Positions 48,055-58,291 of a DNA stretch of 64,000 nucleotides are shown in pieces. Every line of letters begins with the position of its first letter. The first letter of the stretch is position 1. A model generated the notes under the pieces. It saw only the letters and a list, made by a program, of their open reading frames with translations, made no database searches and was not told the DNA's origin. The stretch comes from Caenorhabditis elegans. Its lineage: Eukaryota; Nematoda; Chromadorea; Rhabditida; Rhabditidae. The translations under genes were made by a program, and so were the position numbers. The stretch covers positions 3,658,001-3,722,000 of the forward strand of contig NC_003282.8 in the NCBI RefSeq assembly GCF_000002985.6. Reading direction: 5' to 3'.

Positions 48055-48265
48055 AATGTGGTTTTTTAAATTGAACGAGGAAAGACGCAGAGGAGCGAGA
48101 GTGTCTCGCTTCTCTGCGTCTCTCGCCTTTATTTTGTTTCTGCTATCATAATTCCGCAAGTTTTAGAGATATCAAAAAGTTGTTAACTGACAAAATATAG
48201 AACATTACATTTTCTACAACTTAACAATTGATAGCTTTTGATATCTGCAAAACTCACGGAGCTGT
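48055..48265. repeat. Hairpin element (GCGTCTC palindrome plus GTTGTTAACTGACAAAATATA)
   Basis: GAAAGACGCAGAGGAGCGAG is mirrored by CTCGCTTCTCTGCGTCTCTC at 48077-48125. Beside it lies a second palindrome of AAAAAGTTGTTAACTGACAA type. It is the same family as those in the neighbouring receptor's introns. Confidence 0.75.
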
Positions 48266-50090
48266 ACGACTTATAAAAGTACTGAAGTTAAATGTGGAGT
48301 AAAATATTTAATTACTTAGTATATGAATTTAAATTTTTTTAAGTTTTGCTGGAAAATTTTAGACTTCAAAAACTCAAAAATCTAATGTTTTTACTTCGAA
48401 AAAAGAACCAATATTCAGCAAAAAAAATCTCTTTCGCTTCACTGAACTTTTTATTTAAAAAAAGTGTTTTCTAATGTTCCAGTTGATTTATTTTATTCAG
48501 CTGTATTTTTTTAAATTTAAATTCACATATATTATTTTTGCTGTTTTTAAAATTATTTGAAAATTGTCAATTTCCAAAATCTAATTTTTTTTGGTTGTCT
48601 TAGTTTCAACAACTAACCACTACATTTTATTCCTTTTTTTAAAATTTAAATTGTGACTTTCTCAGTTGGAACCCTAACCTTTTATCCACCGAAAACCAAA
48701 AAAAACTAGCCTAATCAAAAATTCATCACTTTATCAATTTCCGTCTGCTACAAAAGAGTATGAATGACGATATGTAAGAACGCGAAAAGTCTATTAAACG
48801 AGTCATTCTTTTGAGAAATGGAGGGAATTTGAATAAAAAATTAACTCGATTCGTATTATTTGAATTTTTACATATATAGTTTGGTGGGAAAAGCGGAGAT
48901 GAATGTGAGAAGCTGGAAGTTAGTTGGCTCTTTTCTCCTGTTTTTTTTTTAAATTTAATATATTATTATAATAGTTACTATGTGGAAGTTATTATTGTAT
49001 AACAGTACTTTTTATTTTTCATTTTTAAAACAAAATGGTTTTAAAAAAAAATATATATATTTGAAAAAATTGAATTTCGCGCCAAAGATTGCGATAAAAA
49101 CTTGAGCCTCAAAATTTAGATTTTTTCGTAAAATTTCTTGAAATTTAAATTTCGCGCCGAAAATTTTTTAAATTAAAAGCTTTGAATTTTGCGAAAAATT
49201 ACCAAACATTTGAAAAATAAATTGAATATTTTCAGAAAAGTGTGTTTTAAAAAATTGTTAGAAAAAAAATTGAGTTTCGCGCCAATATTGTTTTTTTTTG
49301 ATTTCCTGAATTTTGAGCCGAATTCTCCGAGAACATTTTAATTTCCTGAAAAATGTTTCCAAAACATTCAAATTTCCCGGTCAAGTTTATTTTGAAACTA
49401 TTGATATCCAGCTAAAATTCTTTTAAACAAATAAAATTAAACTTCGCGGCTAAAATTTGAATTTGAAAAAATTTCCTTTCCGGTAAAGTTTCCTGTCAAA
49501 ATTTTTGAATCTTCAGACTTTCGGTCTATATATTTCAAACATGTTCCTTTTTTTTCAACTTCTCCCTACATGAAGCATATTCCGAAAAAGTGAACCCCAA
49601 AAACAAAGTCCACCCGGAACACTTTTTCACCCCAATTTCCTCCCACTCCATCATTTCTTGTCGCGTTTTTTTCCAGCTCTTCTCCAATGAATAAAGATGA
49701 AAAATTCAAAATTCTCACAGTCATTCATTGGCTCTTTAGGATGCTTTTATCCCGTTCCAATTGGCGTAAAAAGAGGAAAAAACAGAAAAAAAAACCGCGC
49801 CGAAAAGTGTAAAAAGGCAATTGCTTAACCCCTCTTTGCTCTACAACTTGATGATATCTTTTATATCATTTTTCCTCATTTTTCAAGCTCGTTTTATTTA
49901 TAAGCACTAAGAAGAACGTGTTCTTGCATAGTTCTTCGATTTTTAAAAAATTTTTTTATTTGGTTTTAAATTTTTTAAATCGGAAATTGTATGAAACGAC
50001 GACGATTATTCGATTTGTCGTTGATTATTAAAGTTTTGAAATATTTGATTTTATGATTGGAGGAATTTTTTTTTGAGAAATTGGAAAAGC
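48266..50090. other. AT-rich intergenic stretch without a gene
   Basis: Scattered GGCGGGAAATTC-type degenerate motifs but no exon chain on either strand. Confidence 0.4.
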
Positions 50091-50091
50091 T

Positions 50092-50260
50092 GCCTAAGCC
50101 TAGGCCTAAGCCCAAGCCCAAGCCCAAGCCCAAGCCAAAGCCCAAGCCTAAGCCAAAGCCTACGCCTAAGTCTAAGCTTAAGCCTATGTATAAGCCTAAG
50201 CCTAAGCCAAAGCCAAATCCTAGGCCTAAGCCAGAACCTAAGCCTAAGCTTAAGCCTTAA
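50092..50260 (+). repeat. Interstitial telomeric repeat (GCCTAA)n with CCCAAG variants
   Basis: About 28 hexamer units, many as AAGCCC. This is the longest and least degenerate of the telomere-like tracts in the window. Confidence 0.9.
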
Positions 50261-51490
50261 TTTTGGAAACTTATTTCAAAAATCCTAGACATTAGTAAAA
50301 AAATACACTGAAAACCCTAGAAGTTCCAACAATTTCTAGATTTTCCAACAACTATATTTCACTTTTAATAGCTCTCAGAACCCTATATGCTTTTTTGTTT
50401 CTCTTGCTTTTCCCCTTGTCACCTTGACACCCCCATTTTGTGACCACCCAGAGCTTTATTATTTTTCATTCCACCCCTTTTTCTGAATTTTTGTGGTGTC
50501 TGGTGTTTTACTGAACTCTTTTGTTGCAAAAAATTTGTTTTAAGCATTTTTTTTGGCAACTCTAAAATGCTGAAATTTTGTGAATTAAAATTAACTTTGC
50601 CATTCCTGAAAATCCGACCTTTTTTACTTTTGAAAAATTTTGGCAACTAGATGTTTAATCAACTAGGGAATTAGGTGAGGGTAGTGACAAGTGGAAAATA
50701 GAAAAAATAGAAAAAAAAACTTTTCGTCTGAAAATCTAATTATTCAGTTTCTGGTATCCATTTTTTGACCATTGATATATTAGAAATTATTGGATTTTTG
50801 GTTTTGTTTCGGCAAAAATTTTGTCTTTAATGGAAAAGCTACGTCTATAGGCTTTGATGCCTGCCTGAAACCAAAAAAGTCGGCCTTTCGCCTCTTTTTT
50901 GCACAATAAAAATTGATAGTTTGAGTTTTGTGTCAAAATACTTTTTAAAAATTCGAATTTTGTGCCTAATTTTTTGAAAAATTGAAAGTTAAGTTTCCCG
51001 GCTGAGTTAACTTTCAAAAAATTTTGAAAACAATGAGTTTCACACTGAAATTTCTCAAAATAAACATTTTATTAAAATTAATTTTTTGAAAATTACCAGA
51101 AAAGTTTTGAGCTGAAATTTTCTGGGAATTTTTTAATTTTCCTTCTCCCATTTTCAAAAAATTCTTGTTTGAAAATCAATGTTACACTTAAATTTCCAAT
51201 TTTATTTCCGCAAAAAAATTTCAAAAAAAAATTTTTTTTCAAAAAATATTTCTGCCCTCCCTAAATTATCCCATTTGATAAATAACCTCTACAGTAATCC
51301 CATATTCATTTTTTTTGCTTGTTTTACCCTATTTTTGCCTCCTTTTGAGTTGTGTTTTCATCATCCATCATCTCTCGTGCTTTTGCTCTCTCACCGACCA
51401 AAATGTGGGCGGGGCCTAAAAAGTGCTCCGGGAGTTCATGCTCTGTTGCATTCCTCTCGTGTTGTTCTGTTCATTTTTTTTGTTACGAGT

Positions 51491-54400
51491 ATGGTTCCAT
51501 TTCAGAATATGGAAATGGAGGAGCCCATAAGTTGTCTAACGTCTCCCGAGCAGCGGTTAATTGAGGAACGGTATGGTTTTTTGGGTGTAATTTTGTGTAG
51601 GCAAGTAGTAAGTAGCAACTGTCAACTAACAAATTGTAGAAATTTAAAGTTGCAATATTTTGTCAGTTGATAACTTTTTTAGTATCTCTGAAACTCTTGG
51701 AGATAGAGTAATTTGAAACAAATTTTAAAACTTTTTTCAAATAGGAATATCTCTGCGACTTTTGCAGATATCAAAATTTTGTCAACTGTCAAATTATTGC
51801 AAATTTAATTTTTTACATTTTGTTAGTTGACAACTTTTTGATATCATTTAATTTCAAAGAGATGCAGTTGTTTTAAGCAGAGTAGAGAGTCTGAGTCGCA
51901 GAAACCCAGAGTACTGAGGTTGTCCCGTTTATCTGTGTTTCTTCTTCTCTCTATTATTTCCATTTTATGTATATTTCACGTTTATGTATAATGCTCAATG
52001 TATAATGTTCAAAATAATTCTCATATAATACTCAAGAACATCTCAAAAATAATCGCTGAAAAATTCTGAATTTTTCAAAATATAATTTTTTTTCCAAAAT
52101 TTTTTTGTTGCATTTTTTAAAAATTAAATTGAATTTTAAAATATTTTCTTTTAATTTCACCATTTAAAACTAAAATTAACACAAATTGAATAAGTTTCAG
52201 GTCATAAATTTCCCAAAAAAAAAACCACATTTCCAAAAATAAACTATGCAAAACTAAAACAGCCATATCTCTACGAATTTTATATTTACAAAAAAGTTGT
52301 CAACTAACAAAATGAAGAAAATTAAATGTTCTATGTTTTATTAGTGAACAACTTTTTGATGCCTTCTACCTTCGCGGAGATATACCCGTTTGATGGCGCA
52401 GAAAATCGCTCCACCAGGAAGGAAGGTGGAGGCGCAGAGAATCGCGCCGCTCTCGCTTCTCTGCGTCTCCCCTCTTTCGTGTTTTTTTTTTAATTTTAAT
52501 ATGATACCTTTTTTCAGATTCTACATAAATGGCGTGTTCGGTACAGTAATTGCAGTTTTCGGGGTCATCGCCAACGGATTCCTAGCCACCCTATTTTTAA
52601 CCCGAACAATTTATAGGTGAGATCGGGTCTCCCCACTGGGGGAAGGGGATGCTATAGAGTCTCGCGGAGCCCAAACCACCTGGTCATCTGTGCAATTTTC
52701 TCTGATTGAACCAAGAAAATTGGTATTGGTATGAGTGTTGGCGGGAGAGAGAAAATACTTCAAGTGTGCAAAAAAAAGTGCCGGACTGAGTGACAATACT
52801 AGCGAGAGGTTAAAGAATATTTTGCAGCTGGGGAGAATTGGGATAGGCAGGAAATATCCCTTTTTTATATCAACTTTTGAAAAACAATTGGATATATACA
52901 ACATTACATCATAAAACACTGGATTTTTGATTTAGTGACGTCATAGGTTTTTTAAGCATCATAACTTTTAAACAGTTAGAGCTATAAAAAAGTTGCAAAC
53001 TAACAAAATATAGAGAATGTAATTTCCTACACTTGAGTAGTCAACAACTTTTCAATACCTCTCACCCCCGCCGAGATATTAACGTTCAAAGCCAAGTAGT
53101 GCTACTGTGAGTGGGGGAGACGCAGAGAAACGAGACACCCTCGCTTCTCTGCGTCTCTTCCCCTCATTTTTGTTCATTTTTCAGGAATTCTCCGTTCTTT
53201 TTTCTCGGTTTTGTTGCCCTTTTCGACACACTGGTGGATGCCACCTTTTTATTACTTTTGGTGAGTTTTTTGAAAAGAGTTTTCAAAAAAAGTAGTTTTT
53301 TGTTCAATTTAAGATTTTCCCTACTTGTGATTTTTAACCTTCTGGGTACTTTTTTCAATTTCTCAACCGAATTCCTTTCCAATTTCCACTTGTTTTGTGC
53401 TCATTGTCGTTTGCTCTTTTTTCCAACCGCTTTTTAGTGCCCTCCGGCGGCGCCTCCAAAAAAGCGCGGAATTAGTTGTGGAGGGGTGAGAAAATGATCA
53501 TCTCGAATGTTTTCTGACGATTTTGATAGGTTTTGTGCACGTAAAACGAAGAAAAAGTGTAATTTTTGGGGGCTCGCGGAGCTGGAATTTCTTAAGAGCT
53601 CGCGGAAGTTGTCGGCTTCCGGACGGACAGTCTTTGATACGGAAGGAAGTTTTTTGGTTGTAACGGAAAAGATGGAGGATATGGAACATAGTTTTTATCT
53701 AGTCTGGAGAAATAAAGTTTCTAGTTGCAAAAAAATTTGGGATAGAAAAAATTGAAAGTTTTTCAAAAAAAAATTTCTTGAAATTTTTCAAATATTTTCA
53801 TAAACAGACAGCAACTTTTTTTTCGAAACTTTTTTTGGAAAATTATTTTATTTTAACTTTAAATTTGAATTTAACCCATTTTGAATATGGAGAGAGCGCA
53901 GAGAAGCAGACACTCTCCCTTCTCTGCGCTCTCTCGAGCGAAAGGGCAGAGAACTTAAAACCCATGTATCTCCGTGATTATTACAGCTATCAAAAAGTTG
54001 TCAACTAACAATATATAGTAAATTTATTTTGCTATACTTTACTAGTTGGCAACTTTTTCATGGCTTGTTCTGTTGGCAAGTTATAACAGTTTGAAATTTT
54101 CAAGCTTGGATTAACGTTTTATCATGGCTCATGATTAACGTTTTATCATGGCTCAAAGTTATAATTGCTCGAAAATTTTTCACGAAAAAAAATTTCAAAA
54201 AAATATTTTTATTTTTGAAATTCTACAAATTTCTAGTTTACCCCAAAAGAACTTTTTGCTTACGTCATCAAAAACCACGTGGCACAGTATTACTCCTTTC
54301 TTTAGATTTTTGCTTTCATAGAGTAATGGTGGTGCACAAAAAGGGGATTAACCGCCGGATCCTTAAGACGACTAAAATGATGGACGCCGCTGCTTGACAC

Positions 54401-57361
54401 GCCATCATTTCGGCGAAAAAAACCAAAAGTAACACAAAAGAGACATGCCGACATGGACAAAAAAGTTTAAGATTTTTGGAAAAATGGGGGCGAGAAAAAA
54501 TCGAAATTTTTTTTAAACAAAAAAAAAATTACAACCAAAATTTTTCGCATTTTTTCAGCCTCTAGAAGTCAGCTCGGTGTACTACGAAGAAAGTGTGGCC
54601 TATCAAATTTGGCTGAAATACGTCAGACATGTGTATTTATTCGCGCAAATTGTGAAGATCTCCTCTGTGTTTTCATTGATCATGGCGAGTATTGAGAGGT
54701 GAGTATTTGGGTTCACAGTATTTAGGTCAGAATGCATTACTTCGATTTGATATTCAAAAAATGCGGGAGTTGAGATGCACATCTCATCTGATTTCGCATG
54801 GTTAAGAGCGTGCTGACGTCACAATTTTTCTGGAAAAAATATTCCCGCATTTTTTTAAGATCAAACCGTAATGAGACAATGACTGTAACTTTGTTATGCA
54901 ATCTGACAATTAAAAAATGTAGAAATGTAAATTTCCAATATTCAACCAGTTGACAACATTTTGATCGCTAGAAAACTTGGGGAGATACAGTACAGAGGTT
55001 TGATATATAAAAACTTGAAAAAGCTTAAAAATTGCAAACTTGTTTTGAATATCTAATATTAATATCTGTTAATTTTTTTTAACAAAAATTACTGACTCTG
55101 GTTAAACTAACGATTTCTTCAGAAAATGTTTGAAAATTCTTTCTTTGATTTCCAAAAAAAAAAAATTTCACCGACTAGCTTCTACCACGAGTAAACTAAT
55201 TAGCAAAAACTTAAGAATAAATCCTAACTTTTAAATTGATATCTTTCAAAATGTATCAATTTTTGGAAAGATATGAAGGGAGTTTTTTTAAACCTATCAA
55301 GTTTTGTTTAAGTACTGCAGAGTTTTTTTATATTACAGTTACAGGACTAGGAAAAATTTCACTTGCACATTAAAAACTTCATAACTTCGTCACAAAAAAC
55401 AAAGTGTTGTCAACTAAGAAAATGTTGTAAATTTATAATTACACAAATTACATACTTTCGACAAATTTTCAGTAGGTTTCGTAGTTTTTCAGATACTCCA
55501 ATTTAAATCCAATCCTTCCAGATACTGCATGACGAAGCATTGGACATTTGTTGGCTTTGAGATGAGAACCCGTTGGCTCGTGCTCTTTTCACTTGTCTGT
55601 GCAGCTGTATTTATAAAATATATGTCAGAAGAAGCTGTAGTTGTCACTCGAGAAAACTGTTTCGGCTTCCGGAGATGGGCGGTGCGAATTCAACGCGGAG
55701 AGCTCGGCCATATGGGGTGGCTCCACTCACTAGCGATTTTTCTCCCATTCTTCACACTAATCTTTCTTAATGGAGGAATTGTTCGAATGCTCCGGAAACA
55801 GAATGTTCAACAGCTCCGGAGCCTGATTGCAGAGCTCACTTTGGGACACGACCTGTCGAAAATTCGGAAAAAGAACTTGAGAAGTGCAACGAGGACCCTG
55901 ATTGTTATCATCTCGGCGTATTTGATTTCGAACTTGCTCAGCTTGATTTTGATCATTGTAGAGTACTTTAATCCGGGTTAGTTGGGAAATTTTTGAAATG
56001 AAAAATACCAGAAAAAAAAAATCGATTATTTTTTAAGTTTTAAGAATTTTTATATTTCCGAAACTGAAAAAAATTACTTTAAAAGTTAGAAACTATAATG
56101 ATTTAATTTTATATATCAAGTAACCAAAAGCGTTAAAAAATTTGGCAAATGTTTCAAAAAACATAAATAAATTGGATTTGTGCAATTAGCGTTTTACTTT
56201 CAAAATTTTTCAAAAATATTTTAAATCTATTAATAGTTTTCATTCAAAATTCCGCCAGAAGTTTGTGAACAATTTTCTGAAAAATTTATTGATTGTTTTC
56301 GTTTCTTTTTTAATATTAGATTTTTGTTTTTTTTTTCAAGTGCTTATATAATGTTTAATATATAGAATTAAAAATCCATTGAAAATTGAAATTTTTTTGT
56401 GAAATTATAGAAATAATTGGTAGAATCCCGGATTTCTGGCTTCCCTCATAAATTGAAATGGAAGAGTTTGCCAAAATTTATATCGGGTAAATTTACGTGT
56501 CGCGTCGCGGCGAGATCCCCGTGTACGATTTCGAGATATTTTTTTTTCGAAAATTTCTGAACCCTAAAAAATTTCAAACTTTTCTAATTTTTTGACAACT
56601 TTACAACTAGAGATAATTCAAAATGTCTAAAATTATGAAAAAAACTTTTTTTTTGAGAATTTTAAAAAACAAAAAAAACATTCAAATTTTTCCCAAATAT
56701 ACATACATAAATATGATACTTTCCACATTTATAATTTTTCCAGATTACCTCCACGTCTACCATCCTGACTTAAACCGCCTGGCAACCGACTCTGCAGCTC
56801 TTCTGACAGTAGTCGGAAATGCGATTCGATGCCCCGCTCATATTTTCAGCAATTCTGAAATTCGAACACAATTTCGAATAATGTTATGTGGCGAGAGAGA
56901 GAAAAAGGTGAGAGCATTTTGAAAAAAAATTTTTTTTTTGGAATTTGAATTTTTTTGAAATTGTTTTTCTAAAACAAATTCTGAAAAAGTTGAATTTTTT
57001 GTAGGAATCAGGTAGTTTATATTATTTTGTATATATATATTGAAAATGACTATGTGACACTAATATTTTTAAATATTGAGTTTTTTTAATAATTAGAAAA
57101 AAAAATTTCGAACATTTTTTTTTTGGAATTTTTCAAAAAACTTTTTTTTTATTTTCAGCTTTTCCAGCCTTATTTTCAAAATATTATCATTTCCAGGTAG
57201 TGAAAAAGCTCTCGGAACGCCGCCGAACACAGGAGAAGCTCGACAATCCGTGGATGGCTCTGATGTGGGTTTCAGCCAATAATCAGGCGTCTGATGATGA
57301 TAAAGCCGCATTTATGCCACGTGCATTCATGAAACGACACTCGGCAATCGCTATTGTATAA
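51491..57361 (+). CDS. Rhodopsin-like (class A) 7TM receptor
   Basis: Exons: 51491-51570, 52518-52616, 53185-53260, 54559-54698, 55522-55976, 56744-56907, 57197-57361, all GT/AG and in phase, 392 aa. TM1 is about residues 29-56 (GVIANGFLATLFL, with the class A Asn). TM2 is 62-85 with Asp (FDTLVDA). TM3 ends ASIERY, a DRY-motif variant at about 128-133. TM4 is near 145, TM5 near 205 (LHSLAIFLPFFTLIFL) and TM6 near 255 (TLIVIISAYLISNLLSLIL). TM7 carries GNAIRCPAHIF in place of NPxxY, as in several nematode peptide and orphan receptors. A cytoplasmic tail of about 75 residues is rich in Lys/Arg. The ligand is unknown; an FMRFamide-type peptide receptor is one possibility. The introns hold many copies of one hairpin element. 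Exon-poor spacing (5.9 kb for 1.2 kb coding) is due to those insertions. Confidence 0.9.
51600..51960. repeat. Hairpin element in receptor intron 1
   Basis: CAACTGTCAACTAACAAATT, a mirrored TTTTGTCAGTTGATAACTTT, and a further GTCAACTGTCAAATT / TTTTGTTAGTTGACAACTTT pair. A diverged GTCGCAGAAACCCAGA / CTGTGTTTCTTCTTCTC arm pair follows near 51895-51945. Confidence 0.7.
52250..52490. repeat. Hairpin element at the end of receptor intron 1
   Basis: AAAAAAGTTGTCAACTAACA is mirrored by TATTAGTGAACAACTTTTTG. It is followed by GGCGCAGAGAATCGCGCCG and TCTCGCTTCTCTGCGTCTCC. It ends less than 30 bases before exon 2. Confidence 0.75.
52960..53160. repeat. Hairpin element at the end of receptor intron 2
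   Basis: AAAAAGTTGCAAACTAACAA and its mirror, then GAGACGCAGAGAAACGAGA with its mirror TCGCTTCTCTGCGTCTC. It ends 25 bases before exon 3, so it lies beside the acceptor. Confidence 0.8.
53885..54075. repeat. Hairpin element in receptor intron 3
   Basis: GAGAGAGCGCAGAGAAGCAG is mirrored by CCCTTCTCTGCGCTCTCTC. Next comes AAAAAGTTGTCAACTAACAA mirrored by TACTAGTTGGCAACTTTTT, in the opposite module order to the copies in introns 1 and 2. Confidence 0.8.
54880..55490. repeat. Partial hairpin-element copies in receptor intron 4
   Basis: Two decayed copies of the GTTGTCAACTAACAAAATA module, at about 54895-54990 and 55380-55480, without the GCGTCTC palindrome. Confidence 0.55.
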
Positions 57362-57503
57362 TTTTCACGAAAAAACAATATTTTTTTCGAATTTTTCCAA
57401 TTTTTTTTTTGTATTTTATGATCTCTCTCTACAAACTCTTGACATCGGGCGATTTGTAAATTTACGTGTATTTTGAATTTAATTTGTATTATTTGAAACT
57501 GTC

Positions 57504-57509
57504 AATAAA
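57504..57509 (+). terminator. Poly(A) signal AATAAA
   Basis: A canonical signal 142 bases past the stop of the class A receptor, followed by T-rich sequence. Confidence 0.75.
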
Positions 57510-58291
57510 TTATTTTCAGTTAATTTATGGTTTTCTGTGAAAGATTTACATTTTTGAATTTTTTTCAAATACGAAAAACAGTTTTTTTTTCGAAAATTTC
57601 AATTTTTAAAATCGAATTTCAAAAAATTGTCAATTTTTTTCATGAGTTCCAGAAAAATCTTGTTTTCTTTTTTGAAAAATTAGATTTACAGAATTTTTGC
57701 TACTTTAATTTGCTTCTATTCCTTCCAAAAATTTCGGAAAAAATCCGAAAATCTGTTTTTTGAGAAATTACAAAAAAAATTCCAAAATTTGGGGTTTTAT
57801 TAAATTTTTGAAAAAAAAAACACACAGAAATTCCTATTAAATTAACAATGAAAGGAATATTCGATAATAAGAGGGAAAAACATTAAAAGAAACAAGAAAA
57901 TCAGGAAAATTCCACAATTTTCAGAAAACTCGGGAAAAATTCCAAAATTTTTAGAAATTTCGGGAAAAAATCTGAAATTTCAAAAAAAAATTACTCTAAA
58001 AATAAATTAAGCTAGAAAGAATAAAAGAAAAATTAGAAAAAAAACAGAAAAAAGTGAAATTTTTAGAGAAAAAAATCTGGGGGAAATATTCAACGGGAAA
58101 TATTCAGAAAAACTGAAAAAACCGAAAAATTTTAAAATTTTAGAAAAATCGAAAAAAATCCAAAACTTTCCAAAATTTCCAGAAAAATCTTTTAAAAAAT
58201 TCGGAAAAAGTGCGAAATTCATCAGAAAAATCCGCGAAAAATCTGAAATTTCTTAGGAGGGAAACAAGTTGAAAAAAATCAAGAAAAAAAA
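57510..58291. other. Convergent intergenic region
   Basis: AT-rich spacer between the ends of the class A receptor (+) and the KDSR gene (-). The open frames are Phe/Lys low-complexity only. Confidence 0.5.

Noticed and set aside
50057..50260. Lys-Pro repeat open frame (and its Leu-Ser partner)
   Set aside because: It is the GCCTAA/AAGCCC telomere-like repeat translated; there is no start context, splice sites or composition of its own.
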